Positions 42,541 through 51,534 of a stretch of DNA of 64,000 bases are shown here, piece after piece. The stretch is from UKL13-2 sp947085425 (GTDB lineage Bacteria > Pseudomonadota > Gammaproteobacteria > Burkholderiales > Usitatibacteraceae). Every line of letters starts with the position of its first letter. Positions within the stretch are counted from its first letter, which is position 1. The position numbers and the translations under genes are program-made. A model generated the notes under the pieces. That model was not told the DNA's origin. It was given only the letters and a program-made list of their open reading frames with translations, and ran no database searches. The stretch covers positions 1-64,000 of the forward strand of contig CAMTWK010000021.1 in NCBI GenBank assembly GCA_947085425.1, in the 5' to 3' direction.

Positions 42541-44013
42541 TTATTCATGCCATGAATGCCCGTTGCGTTCGGTTAATGCGATTGAGGCGCTGGGACCCCA
42601 GCTCCCCGCCGAGTAGGGTTTGGCCTGCTGGTCGGTTGTGCGCCAGCCGTCGATAATGCCGTCAATCCATTGCCAGGCGGCTTCGACTTCGTCGCGACGC
42701 ACGAACAACGCCGAATTGTTTTTCAGCACATCGAGCAACATGCGTTCATAAGCGATGCGTCGGCGTGACTGTCCGAATGCGTCGCCGACCGACAGATTCA
42801 GCGGTACCTGAGCAAGGGTCACGTCGTTCATGCCCGGCTTCTTGTGCATCAGGGTGAGCGTAATCATTTCTTCCGGTTGCAATTTAATCAGCAGCGTATT
42901 CGGAGCGAGGGTGGCACCAATACCGGCAAAGATGTTGTACGGCGCCGGTTTGAACTGGATCATGATTTCACTGGAACGTTTTTGCAATCGTTTGCCAGTG
43001 CGCAAATAAAATGGAACACCCGCCCAACGCCAATTGTCGACCTCCACCTTGATGGCGACAAATGATTCGGTATTACTGTTGCCGGTTGCGCCCGTTTCCT
43101 CAAGATAGCCGGGTACCGTCTCGCCGCCGCTGAATCCGGCCGTATATTGACCGCGTACCGTGTGTGTGGCGACATCCGTGCCGGTAATCGGTCGAAGGGA
43201 CCACAGCACCTTGACCTTTTCGTTGCGTACCGCGGAGGGCGTGAAACTCGCCGGTGGTTCCATTGCAACCAGACACAACAATTGCAGCATATGGTTTTGC
43301 ACCATGTCTCGCATCGCGCCGGTGCCGTCGTAAAATCCCCAGCGACCGCCAACGCCCACCGTTTCGGCGACGGTAATCTGCACCTGCTCGATGGCATTGG
43401 CGTTCCACAGCGGTTCAAAAATGGCATTGGCAAATCGCAGTGCCAGTAAATTCTGCACGGCCTCTTTGCCGAGATAATGGTCAATCCGGAACACCTGATT
43501 TTCATCAAATGCGGCACCGATGTCCTCATTCACCTTGCGTGCAGTTTCGGTATTGGTGCCGATCGGTTTTTCAATGGTGATCCGCGAAAGTTTATCGACC
43601 AAGCCGGCGTCACGCAGAGCCAGACAGATCGGCCCGAATAATTGTGGTCCGGTAGACAAATAAAACATCACGCCACCGTCACCCGCAATGAGTGCCTGTT
43701 TGATTGAATCTAATCCGCCCGGCACTTGAATGTCGACCATCACATAGCTGATTCGTTTGGCAAAGGTGGCAAAAAAGGCATCGTCATACAGCGCCGCATT
43801 TGCGGATGCCTTGACGGCGTCCCTGATCTTGTCAATAAACGCATCATTTGACAGATTGGATGTGGCGGCACCAATCAATTGAAATTGCGACGGCAACAGG
43901 CCGTCTTTGTCGAGGGCATAAAGTGATGGCCAAAGCATGCGTTTGGCCAGATCGCCGGTAGCACCAAACAGCACCATCGCACGACAATCTGGAGGGATGT
44001 TTTTTGTAGTCAT
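42541..44013 (-). CDS. zwf: Glucose-6-phosphate dehydrogenase
   Basis: 490 residues from the ATG at 44013 (MTTKNIPPDC); the 47 codons further upstream overlap the eda 3' end and are rejected. VLFGATGDLAKRMLWPSLY is the nucleotide-binding N-terminus and RIDHYLGKEAVQNLLALRFAN is the substrate-binding and catalytic signature. EKPIGTN and GVPFYLRTGKRL are also present. It oxidises glucose-6-phosphate to 6-phosphogluconolactone. The last gene of edd-eda-zwf, 20 bp after eda. It converges with ppc. Confidence 0.96.
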   Translation of the reverse strand: MTTKNIPPDCRAMVLFGATGDLAKRMLWPSLYALDKDGLLPSQFQLIGAATSNLSNDAFIDKIRDAVKASANAALYDDAFFATFAKRISYVMVDIQVPGGLDSIKQALIAGDGGVMFYLSTGPQLFGPICLALRDAGLVDKLSRITIEKPIGTNTETARKVNEDIGAAFDENQVFRIDHYLGKEAVQNLLALRFANAIFEPLWNANAIEQVQITVAETVGVGGRWGFYDGTGAMRDMVQNHMLQLLCLVAMEPPASFTPSAVRNEKVKVLWSLRPITGTDVATHTVRGQYTAGFSGGETVPGYLEETGATGNSNTESFVAIKVEVDNWRWAGVPFYLRTGKRLQKRSSEIMIQFKPAPYNIFAGIGATLAPNTLLIKLQPEEMITLTLMHKKPGMNDVTLAQVPLNLSVGDAFGQSRRRIAYERMLLDVLKNNSALFVRRDEVEAAWQWIDGIIDGWRTTDQQAKPYSAGSWGPSASIALTERNGHSWHE

Positions 44014-44033
44014 TTGGCTTTCTGAGTTTTTAT

Positions 44034-44693
44034 TTAACTGGTCGTGGTTGATTGTTGTGTCGCGCGGCATTTGGAAAGTTTCGCCGCCTCGGCTGCGCGG
44101 CGTTGAATTTCGGTCCAATCTTTGTCGGCAATCAGCGAGGCTGGGGATAACCATGACCCGCCGACACAGGCAACATTAGGTAGTGCGAGGTAAGACGGGG
44201 CCGAAACGGCGTCAATGCCACCCGTGGGACAAAAAAGTGCCTGCGGCAGCGGGCCCCCCATTGCTTTGAGCATCTCCACTCCGCCAGCTTGTTTTGCCGG
44301 AAATAATTTCATGGCAGTAAATCCAGCATCAAGTGCACGCATCACATCGGATGGGGTCATGGTTCCCGGCAGGAATGGAAAACCGGACGAAATCGAGTGG
44401 GCAAGTAGTTCCGGCGTCGCGCCGGGGCTCACCCCGAATATTGCGCCGGCTGCTTGTGCGGCATCCATGTCGGCAATGCTGACAATCGTACCGACACCAA
44501 CAATGGCGTTGGGTACTGCTGAAATCATTGCTCTTACGCAATCGAGCGCCGCAGGCGTCCGCATGGTTACTTCCAGCACGCGAATGCCACCACCGACCAG
44601 TGCCGTCGCCAACGGCACCGCATCGTCAACACAATCGAGCACAATCACCGGCATCACCGGGCTCAGCGCGAGAATTTCACGAACGGACATCAT
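44034..44693 (-). CDS. eda: KDPG aldolase
   Basis: 219 residues of the KDPG/KHG aldolase family: VMPVIVLDCVDDAVPLATALVGGGIRVLEVTMRTPAAL with the catalytic glutamate, VGVGTIVS, FLPGTMTPSD and FTAMKLFPAKQAGG with the Schiff-base lysine. It splits 2-keto-3-deoxy-6-phosphogluconate to pyruvate and glyceraldehyde-3-phosphate. The ATG overlaps the TGA of edd (ATGA), so the two enzymes of the pathway are translationally coupled. Confidence 0.96.
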   Translation of the reverse strand: MMSVREILALSPVMPVIVLDCVDDAVPLATALVGGGIRVLEVTMRTPAALDCVRAMISAVPNAIVGVGTIVSIADMDAAQAAGAIFGVSPGATPELLAHSISSGFPFLPGTMTPSDVMRALDAGFTAMKLFPAKQAGGVEMLKAMGGPLPQALFCPTGGIDAVSAPSYLALPNVACVGGSWLSPASLIADKDWTEIQRRAAEAAKLSKCRATQQSTTTS

Positions 44694-46573
44694 GGCTGCG
44701 CCCTAATCATCGCCGGTTCAATCGGCGATACGTTTACAGGTTCAATAGTGGTGCCGAACGTGCCCGCACCTTGCTCGGCGATTAAGGCAACCGCACGCGC
44801 GGACTGAAATAATTCCCGACCCATGCCAAATTGATTGCGCGAAAGATCAGCCGTGGAAAGCGTGCGGTCCGTCCACTCTTCCGCACTCACCAGTGCGGCC
44901 AACGTGCCTGCATTGGCGTCCAGGCGGATCATGTCGCCATCGCGAACTTTCGCCAACGGCCCACCGGCGAGGCATTCGGGCGAGACATGAATGGCCGCCG
45001 GTACCTTGCCAGACGCGCCCGACATTCTGCCGTCGGTGACGAGCGCGACGTGGAAGCCGGCATCCTGTAATGAGCCAAGTGCCGGTGTCAGTTTGTGTAA
45101 TTCCGGCATGCCATTGGCGCGAGGGCCTTGGAACCGCACCACGGCGACAAAGTGTCGTTGTAATTCGCCGCGCTTAAAACTGGCCAATACGTCGTCCTGA
45201 TCGTCAAATACCAATGCCGGCGCTTCAACGATGCGATGTTCAGGTTTGACCGCGGATACCTTGATAACGGCGCGGCCCAAATTGCCGCACAGCAGCCGCA
45301 AGCCGCCATCGGAGCTAAATGGCTTGGTTGCCGGGCGCAACACCTCTTCGTCGCCCGATTGGGCGGGTGCGATCTGCCAGACGATTTTGTCACCATCGTT
45401 TTGAACAAGTTTTGGCTCCTCGGTGTAGCGGGAAAGAGATTTGCCAACAACTGTCATGACGTCATTGTGAAGCAGACCCACCGACAACAACTCACGAATC
45501 ACAAAACCGGTGCCACCGGCCGCGTGGAAGTGGTTGATATCGGCGCTGCCATTTGGGTAAATGCGAGCCAACAATGGCACCACCGCCGAAAGTTGATCAA
45601 AGTCATCCCAATTGATGATGATGCCGGCCGCACGCGCGATCGCGATGAGATGAATGGTGTGATTGGTGGAGCCCCCAGTCGCGAGCAGGCCGACAATCGC
45701 ATTGATGATGGCGCGTTCGTCAATCATTTTGCCAAGTGGCGTGTATTCGTTGCCAAGATGGCTGATTGCTGCGGCCCTTTTCGCGGCGGCGGCGGTCAGT
45801 GCGTCACGCAACGGTGTATTGGGAGTGATGAACGCGGCACCCGGCAAATGCAACCCCATCACTTCCATCAGTAATTGATTGCTGTTTGCAGTGCCGTAAA
45901 ACGTGCAGGTACCGGGACCGTGGTAAGCACGACTTTCAGCCTCAAGTAGCGCCGCACGATTTATTTTGCCTTCGGCAAATTGCTGACGTATTTTAGCTTT
46001 TTCATCGTTCGACAACCCGCTGGTCATCGGGCCGGCGGGGACAAAGATGGTGGGCAAATGGCCGAACTGCAGTGCGCCGATTAACAGGCCGGGGACAATT
46101 TTGTCGCACACGCCCAAGCACAACACCGCGTCAAAAACGTTGTGCGATAGTGCGATCGCGGTTGCCTGCGCGATGACATCACGCGAAAACAAGGACAGTT
46201 CCATGCCCGGCTGCCCTTGGGTGACACCATCACACATCGCCGGCACCCCGCCCGCATATTGCGCGGTTGCCCCTGCCGCACGCGCGCTGTGTTTGATGAT
46301 CTCCGGAAATCTTGCCAGCGGTTGGTGCGCCGACAACATGTCGTTATACGCCGAGACAATGCCAATATTGGGCGCGCGTATTTCACGCAGTCGCAACTTG
46401 TCCGGCGGGGCTTCCGCGGCAATTGCATGGGCAAGATTGGTGCAGGATATGCGTCCGCGGGTGGCGCCGGTTCCCAGCGCTTGGTCGACGCGGCGCAAAT
46501 ACGCCGAACGGGTCGGTGCACTGCGTTGGCGCACGCTCTCGGTAATTTTTTCCACTGTCGGATGCGCTGCCAT
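44690..46573 (-). CDS. edd: Phosphogluconate dehydratase
   Basis: 627 residues of the IlvD/Edd family. MCDGVTQGQPGMELS and LCLGVCDKIVPGLLIG carry cysteine ligands of the iron-sulfur cluster, and TCTFYGTANSNQLLMEVMGLHLPG and TDGRMSGASGKVPAAIHVSPE are strongly conserved. It dehydrates 6-phosphogluconate to KDPG in the cytoplasm. First gene of edd-eda-zwf; the operon starts back-to-back with hexR, 261 bp away, with an operator at 46619-46633 only 46 bp from the edd start. Confidence 0.96.
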   Translation of the reverse strand: MAAHPTVEKITESVRQRSAPTRSAYLRRVDQALGTGATRGRISCTNLAHAIAAEAPPDKLRLREIRAPNIGIVSAYNDMLSAHQPLARFPEIIKHSARAAGATAQYAGGVPAMCDGVTQGQPGMELSLFSRDVIAQATAIALSHNVFDAVLCLGVCDKIVPGLLIGALQFGHLPTIFVPAGPMTSGLSNDEKAKIRQQFAEGKINRAALLEAESRAYHGPGTCTFYGTANSNQLLMEVMGLHLPGAAFITPNTPLRDALTAAAAKRAAAISHLGNEYTPLGKMIDERAIINAIVGLLATGGSTNHTIHLIAIARAAGIIINWDDFDQLSAVVPLLARIYPNGSADINHFHAAGGTGFVIRELLSVGLLHNDVMTVVGKSLSRYTEEPKLVQNDGDKIVWQIAPAQSGDEEVLRPATKPFSSDGGLRLLCGNLGRAVIKVSAVKPEHRIVEAPALVFDDQDDVLASFKRGELQRHFVAVVRFQGPRANGMPELHKLTPALGSLQDAGFHVALVTDGRMSGASGKVPAAIHVSPECLAGGPLAKVRDGDMIRLDANAGTLAALVSAEEWTDRTLSTADLSRNQFGMGRELFQSARAVALIAEQGAGTFGTTIEPVNVSPIEPAMIRAQP

Positions 46574-46618
46574 ACGAACTCCTTAAATGTTGCCGTCGAA
46601 TGCCGATTGACGAGCCAT

Positions 46619-46633
46619 TGTAGAAAATCAACA
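46619..46633. promoter_or_regulatory. HexR/RpiR-like operator F (edd promoter)
   Basis: TGTAGAAAATCAACA: left arm TGTAG, right arm CAACA, differing by one base from a perfect palindrome. It is 46 bp upstream of the edd ATG, where a repressor would block the promoter or early transcript. Confidence 0.6.
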
Positions 46634-46738
46634 GGAATTAGTCAATGGTGATCATTGCTGAAGATGGCGTAAATTTTTGGTTTGTATAGTAAATTTGAAT
46701 GGCGGTATGGTCGCCAAGCGGATGACTTTGTCTTGGTG

Positions 46739-46753
46739 TGTTGACAATCTACA
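46739..46753. promoter_or_regulatory. HexR/RpiR-like operator G (hexR promoter)
   Basis: TGTTGACAATCTACA, arms TGTTG and CTACA. It covers the consensus -35 box TTGACA of the hexR promoter, so binding should block transcription and give autorepression. Confidence 0.6.
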
Positions 46754-46770
46754 TAATTTGATCGAATATT
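46741..46770 (+). promoter_or_regulatory. hexR sigma-70 promoter
   Basis: TTGACA at 46741-46746 matches the -35 consensus completely; AATATT at 46765-46770 gives four of six -10 matches with an 18-bp spacer. The -35 lies inside operator G. Confidence 0.55.
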
Positions 46771-46784
46771 GACGCAAGCAAGAC

Positions 46785-46817
46785 ACCCAATTTAGCTGCG
46801 TAGCTGGGTATTTTTTT
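46785..46817 (+). terminator. Terminator-like hairpin in the hexR leader
   Basis: ACCCA at 46785-46789 pairs with TGGGT at 46805-46809, an inner GCT/AGC closes a GCGT loop with a bulge on the left side, and a run of seven T follows at 46811-46817. It lies between the predicted hexR promoter and the hexR ATG at 46835, with no plus-strand gene upstream for it to terminate, so it may attenuate hexR. The bulge lowers certainty. Confidence 0.5.
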
Positions 46818-46834
46818 GTCACCACATTGAGTCT

Positions 46835-47839
46835 ATGGCCGTTAATCGTCCTCCGCGAGTTTCCGCTTCATCCTTGGAAAAATCAAAAGCAACGGCTGGG
46901 CGGGGTCAAGTTGTGGGTGGTCCCCGGAGTGCTTCCAAGGTTGGTGCTGGGGGTGGAAACGCGCCCGCTGTGGAAAAGGATGTCAGACCCATGACCTTGT
47001 TGGACCGGATTGAGGCGCTCATTGAGCATATGCGTCCTTCCGAGCAAACGGTGGGACGTTTTGTGCTGCGCCATCCCAATCTGGTCATCGGATTATCGTT
47101 TCCGGATATTGCCGCGCGTACCGGTGTCAGCCAGCCGACGGTGGCGCGGTTTTGTCTTGCCGCCGGGTTTAGCGGCTATCGTGATTTTAAGTTGCGGTTG
47201 GCACAAAGTCTCGCCCATGGCGTGCCGTTTGTGCACCATGATGTCGGCAGCCAGGATGCAATGGCGGACATTGGTGCCAAGGTGTTTGATCGTGGCATTG
47301 CCGCCTTGGTGACGGTTCGCAATCACCTTGACCCGGACGCGCTGGAACGTGCCACCGGTCTGCTCGCCACGGCAAAACGGATCGAGTTTTACGGCCAGGG
47401 AATTTCTGGTGTGGTGGCGATGGATGCCCAACATAAATTCTTTCGACTGGGGGCACCTGCGGTGGCTTATTCAGACCCGCATGTGCATGCCATGTCGGCA
47501 TCCCTGTTGGCGGCGGGCGATGTGGTTGTTGCCATTTCCGGCACCGGTCGCACACGAGAGCTGATTCGAAGTGTTGAAATTGCACGCGAAGCGGGTGCCG
47601 CCGTCATCACCATTACCGCCAGCGGGTCGCCGTTGGCGCAATTGTCGAGTGTGGCATTGTATGCGGACGTTCCCGAGGATTTAGACGTATACGTGCCGAT
47701 GACTTCACGTTTGGTGCATCTGATGATGATTGACGTGTTGTCGGTCGGTGTGGCGGTTGCGCGGGGCCCGGCGCTGGTGAAGCGTCTGGCACGGGCAAAA
47801 AAAGTCATTACGGATCAACGACTGGAGGAGTCACCATAA
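46835..47839 (+). CDS. hexR: HexR-type RpiR regulator
   Basis: 334 residues. Residues 1-52 are a low-complexity Ala/Gly/Ser tail absent from most HexR proteins; an internal ATG at 46991 (MTLLDRIEALIEHM) would give the usual 282-residue form. The helix-turn-helix is FPDIAARTGVSQPTVARFCLAAGFSGYRDFKLRLA and the SIS domain contains IEFYGQGISGVVAMDAQHKF and VVVAISGTGRTRELIRSVEIA. HexR represses Entner-Doudoroff genes and is released by KDPG. The gene is divergent from edd-eda-zwf and its own promoter carries operator G. Its DNA-binding segment is very like that of the glucokinase fusion, so the two may bind the same sites. Confidence 0.9.
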   Translation: MAVNRPPRVSASSLEKSKATAGRGQVVGGPRSASKVGAGGGNAPAVEKDVRPMTLLDRIEALIEHMRPSEQTVGRFVLRHPNLVIGLSFPDIAARTGVSQPTVARFCLAAGFSGYRDFKLRLAQSLAHGVPFVHHDVGSQDAMADIGAKVFDRGIAALVTVRNHLDPDALERATGLLATAKRIEFYGQGISGVVAMDAQHKFFRLGAPAVAYSDPHVHAMSASLLAAGDVVVAISGTGRTRELIRSVEIAREAGAAVITITASGSPLAQLSSVALYADVPEDLDVYVPMTSRLVHLMMIDVLSVGVAVARGPALVKRLARAKKVITDQRLEESP

Positions 47840-47894
47840 AACTTGGCCATATCAAGCAGCGGTCATTGATGATGAACGTTTTGACTGGTGATAC

Positions 47895-47969
47895 TGGTGG
47901 GCGGTACTGGGATCGAACCAGTGGCTTCCACCGTGTGAAGGTGGCACTCTACCGCTGAGTTAACCGCCC
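47895..47969 (-). tRNA. tRNA-Val (anticodon CAC)
   Basis: Read on the minus strand, GGGCGGT at the 5' end pairs with ACCGCCC, followed by A and an encoded CCA. The D-arm contains AGCGGTAGAGT; the anticodon stem CCACC/GGTGG closes the loop TTCACAC, giving anticodon CAC for valine GUG codons; the T-arm has GGTTCGATCC. Confidence 0.93.
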
Positions 47970-48041
47970 AACTTCGGTGAGGGGCGAATTTAAGCATATT
48001 CGCGCGATAATGGCAATTTACTGCCTTGTTAGTGAGCTTCC

Positions 48042-49184
48042 GTGTCGTCAGACGTCAAACAAAAATCCATCAAACTCAGAAATCCAGCCAAGCCAACCAT
48101 TACGTTGCGCCGCAAACCCTCGGTCGGCTCCGCCACGTCGAAAAAACCGTTTGTTGAACGTGTGTTTTCGACCCGTGCCAAAGAGGCCGCGCGCCGCGAT
48201 GGGCGCACGTTATTTGAACCCGCCCCCGAGGCGCCGGCTGCGACCGATGAGCGTGGTGACGGCGTGGTGCGCCGCCGGCGTTCGACAGAACCCGGCGCAG
48301 GCCAACGAACCGGGCGGCCGGCAGATGCCAGAAGCAAATTGCAAAGCCAATCCGATGGTCGCCGTTCCACCGAGCCGCGGCGCGGAGGCAAAATGCGCGA
48401 TCAACGCGTTCGTGATGACAGCAAGCCGGTGGTGCCGACGTCGCCACCGCGCGAACCGGACGGGATGATTCGTGTTTCCAAACTGCTTTCTGAACAGGGG
48501 TTATGTTCACGTCGTGAGGCCGATAGTTATATTGCGCGCGGCTGGGTATTGGCCGATGGCGTACGCGTGAGTGAATTGGGCACCCGCGTCTTGCCGACGG
48601 CCAAATTGAGTCTGGATCAAGAAGCGGCGGCGATGCAGGAAATGCGCATGACCATTTTGATCAATAAGCCGGTCGGTTATGTCTCTGGTCAGGCCGAAGA
48701 TGGCTATCAACCGGCCAGTGTGTTGGCGGTGGCGGAAAATCAGCTCGAAACGGACGAAGTGCGATTTCATCCGGAGCATCGGCGCGGACTGGCGCCGGCT
48801 GGACGACTCGATATCGATTCGACCGGGCTGTTGATTCTGACCCAAGACGGTCGGATCGCCAAACAATTGATTGGTGAAAACAGTGAAGTCGACAAAGAGT
48901 ATTTGGTGCGGGTCGAGGGGACGCTTTCTGCGGCTGATCTCAAGCTGCTCAATCACGGCCTTTTGTTAGATGGCGAAGTGCTGAAACCAGCCATTGTGAA
49001 ATGGCAGAATGAAGACCAGTTAAATTTTATTTTGCGTGAAGGTAAAAAACGCCAAATCCGCCGTATGTGTGAGGCGGTCGGACTGACAGTGACCGGACTG
49101 AAACGAATTCGCATTGGCAAGATCAAACTTGGCGATCTGCCGGTTGGCAAATGGCGGTTTCTTACTGGTGATGAGTCGTTTTAA
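48042..49184 (+). CDS. RsuA/RluF-family pseudouridine synthase
   Basis: 380 residues from a GTG start. The first 140 are rich in Arg, Pro and Glu and probably disordered, a common tail on these enzymes. Then an S4 RNA-binding domain (IRVSKLLSEQGLCSRREADSYIARGWVLADG) and a catalytic domain with AGRLDIDSTGLLILTQDG holding the catalytic aspartate, EKEY-type KEYLVRVEG and GKKRQIRRMCEAVG. The RRMCE and GLPVGKWR-like ending (DLPVGKWRFLTGDE) point to the RluF branch, which modifies 23S rRNA near position 2604, over RluB; this assignment is moderate. A neighbour tRNA gene is on the other strand. Confidence 0.9.
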   Translation: MSSDVKQKSIKLRNPAKPTITLRRKPSVGSATSKKPFVERVFSTRAKEAARRDGRTLFEPAPEAPAATDERGDGVVRRRRSTEPGAGQRTGRPADARSKLQSQSDGRRSTEPRRGGKMRDQRVRDDSKPVVPTSPPREPDGMIRVSKLLSEQGLCSRREADSYIARGWVLADGVRVSELGTRVLPTAKLSLDQEAAAMQEMRMTILINKPVGYVSGQAEDGYQPASVLAVAENQLETDEVRFHPEHRRGLAPAGRLDIDSTGLLILTQDGRIAKQLIGENSEVDKEYLVRVEGTLSAADLKLLNHGLLLDGEVLKPAIVKWQNEDQLNFILREGKKRQIRRMCEAVGLTVTGLKRIRIGKIKLGDLPVGKWRFLTGDESF

Positions 49185-49281
49185 TCGACTATTTTTTAAC
49201 AACACTGCTTATAATTCGCCCAGTTGCACACAATCATATTGAAATACTTATGTTGACGCTGTTCCAGCCGAAAGAATTTAA

Positions 49282-51534
49282 ATGAAGTTTCGCTTTCCAA
49301 TCGTGATCATCGACGAAGATTTTCGTTCTGAAAATACCTCGGGTCTGGGCATTCGTGCGTTGGCCGCTGCAATTGAAACCGAGGGCATGGAAATACTCGG
49401 CGTGACCAGTTATGGTGATTTGTCACAATTTGCACAACAGCAAAGCCGTGCGTCCGCGTTTATTTTGTCGATTGACGATGAAGAGTTCACGCCAGGGCCA
49501 GAACTTGACCCGGCGGTGCTGAATCTGCGTGCGTTCATCGAAGAGATTCGCTTCAAGAATGCCGATATTCCGATTTACCTTTATGGTGAAACCAAAACAT
49601 CGCAGCATTTGCCCAATGACATTCTGCGTGAGCTGCACGGTTTTATTCACATGTTTGAAGACACGCCGGAGTTTGTCGCGCGCCATATTATTCGTGAGGC
49701 AAAAGCTTATCTGGATGGGTTGGCACCGCCATTTTTCCGTGCGCTGGTGCATTACGCCCAGGATGGTTCGTACTCATGGCATTGCCCGGGTCACTCAGGC
49801 GGCGTGGCGTTTTTGAAGTCACCCATCGGGCAAATGTTTCATCAGTTTTTTGGTGAAAACATGTTGCGTGCCGACGTCTGTAATGCCGTCGAAGAGCTGG
49901 GGCAATTACTTGATCACACCGGCCCCGTTGCCGCCTCCGAGCGCAACGCCGCACGCATTTTTAGCGCGGACCATTGCTTTTTTGTCACCAACGGCACCTC
50001 CACCTCCAACAAGATGGTGTGGCACGCCAATGTGGCGCCGGGTGACACCGTGGTGGTGGATCGAAACTGCCACGTGTCCATCCTGCACGCTATCATCATG
50101 ACGGGTGCCAATCCGGTTTTTCTGATGCCGACGCGTAATCATTTGGGCATCATAGGGCCGATTCCGCTGGAGGAATTCTCGGTAGACAGCATTCAAAAGA
50201 AAATCAATGCCAACCCGTTTATTACCGATAAAAAAGCCAAGCCACGTATCCTGACCATTACCCAGTCCACTTATGACGGTGTGATGTACAACGTTGAGAT
50301 GATCAAGGAGTCGTTGGGCAGCCGGGTGGAGACGCTGCATTTTGACGAGGCATGGTTGCCTCACGCAACATTTCATACGTTTTACAAAAATATGCACGCC
50401 ATCGGTGATGTTAACAATGGCCGCAAGCGCTGCAAAGACGCGATGATCTTCGCCACCCATTCAACACACAAATTATTGGCCGGCATTTCCCAGGCGTCGC
50501 AAATTCTGGTGCAGGAGTCCGAAACCGTCAAACTCGATCGCACACGTTTTAACGAGGCGTACCTGATGCACACTTCGACCAGCCCGCAATACGCCATTAT
50601 TGCGTCTTGTGATGTGGCGGCGGCGATGATGGAGCCCCCCGGCGGAACGGCATTGGTGGAGGAGTCCATTTCTGAGGCAATGGATTTTCGTCGCGCCATG
50701 CGCAAAGTGGATACGGAGTTTGGCAAGGATTGGTGGTTCAAGGTCTGGGGGCCGGACAAACTTGCCGACGTAGGAATTGGTCGACGCGAACAATGGCTGT
50801 TAAAAGCCAATGAAAAGTGGCATGGCTTTGGTAATATTGCTGCGGATTTCAATATGTTGGATCCGATCAAGTCCACTGTGATCACGCCGGGATTGGATGT
50901 CTCCGGGAAATTTGCCAAGACCGGCATTCCGGCTTCGATCGTTACCAAGTTTCTGGCTGAACACGGCGTGATTGTCGAAAAAACCGGCCTCTATTCTTTC
51001 TTCATCATGTTTACCATCGGCATTACCAAAGGCCGCTGGAATACCTTGTTGACGGCGTTGCAACAGTTCAAGGATGATTACGATCGTAATGTGCCGATGT
51101 GGAAAATATTGCCGGAGTTTGTCGCCACCCAGCCACGCTATGAACGGTTGGGTCTGCGCGACCTGTGCCAGCAGATTCACGATATGTACCGCGAGCGGGA
51201 CGTGGCCAGACTGACCACCGAAATGTATTTGTCCGATATGCAGCCGGCCATGAAACCGGCCGACGCCTATGCCAAATTGGCGCATCGTGAAATTGACCGG
51301 GTGCCAATCGATGAACTGGAAGGGCGGATTACCGCGATGTTGTTGACGCCCTACCCACCGGGTATTCCGTTGTTGATCCCGGGCGAGCGATTTAATCAAA
51401 CAATTGTCCAATACCTGCAGTTTGCGCGCACGTTTAACCGCACGTTTCCCGGTTTTGAAACCGATATTCACGGTTTGGTTGAGCAGGATGTGGACGGACA
51501 GATGGAGTACTTTTTGGATTGTGTGCGTACATGA
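49282..51534 (+). CDS. Orn/Lys/Arg-type PLP decarboxylase
   Basis: 750 residues, the size of the AdiA/LdcC/SpeC group. An N-terminal wing domain of about 130 residues with a receiver-like fold (FPIVIIDEDFRSENTSGLGIRALAAAI) is followed by the fold-type I core. WHCPGHSGGVAF, FVTNGTSTSNKMV, HFDEAWLPHATF and ATHSTHKLLAGISQAS near residue 395 with the PLP lysine are present. Reaction: decarboxylation of a basic amino acid, giving a polyamine precursor or acid resistance. HSTHKLLAGISQAS resembles arginine/lysine decarboxylases, but the substrate is not settled by motif alone. It overlaps a receiver-domain gene by four bases. A TATAAT box at 49210-49215 may serve as -10. Confidence 0.9.
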   Translation: MKFRFPIVIIDEDFRSENTSGLGIRALAAAIETEGMEILGVTSYGDLSQFAQQQSRASAFILSIDDEEFTPGPELDPAVLNLRAFIEEIRFKNADIPIYLYGETKTSQHLPNDILRELHGFIHMFEDTPEFVARHIIREAKAYLDGLAPPFFRALVHYAQDGSYSWHCPGHSGGVAFLKSPIGQMFHQFFGENMLRADVCNAVEELGQLLDHTGPVAASERNAARIFSADHCFFVTNGTSTSNKMVWHANVAPGDTVVVDRNCHVSILHAIIMTGANPVFLMPTRNHLGIIGPIPLEEFSVDSIQKKINANPFITDKKAKPRILTITQSTYDGVMYNVEMIKESLGSRVETLHFDEAWLPHATFHTFYKNMHAIGDVNNGRKRCKDAMIFATHSTHKLLAGISQASQILVQESETVKLDRTRFNEAYLMHTSTSPQYAIIASCDVAAAMMEPPGGTALVEESISEAMDFRRAMRKVDTEFGKDWWFKVWGPDKLADVGIGRREQWLLKANEKWHGFGNIAADFNMLDPIKSTVITPGLDVSGKFAKTGIPASIVTKFLAEHGVIVEKTGLYSFFIMFTIGITKGRWNTLLTALQQFKDDYDRNVPMWKILPEFVATQPRYERLGLRDLCQQIHDMYRERDVARLTTEMYLSDMQPAMKPADAYAKLAHREIDRVPIDELEGRITAMLLTPYPPGIPLLIPGERFNQTIVQYLQFARTFNRTFPGFETDIHGLVEQDVDGQMEYFLDCVRT

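Noticed and set aside
43937..44154. Upstream extension of zwf to 44154
   Set aside because: It overlaps the eda 3' end and the known N-terminal motif begins after the ATG at 44013.
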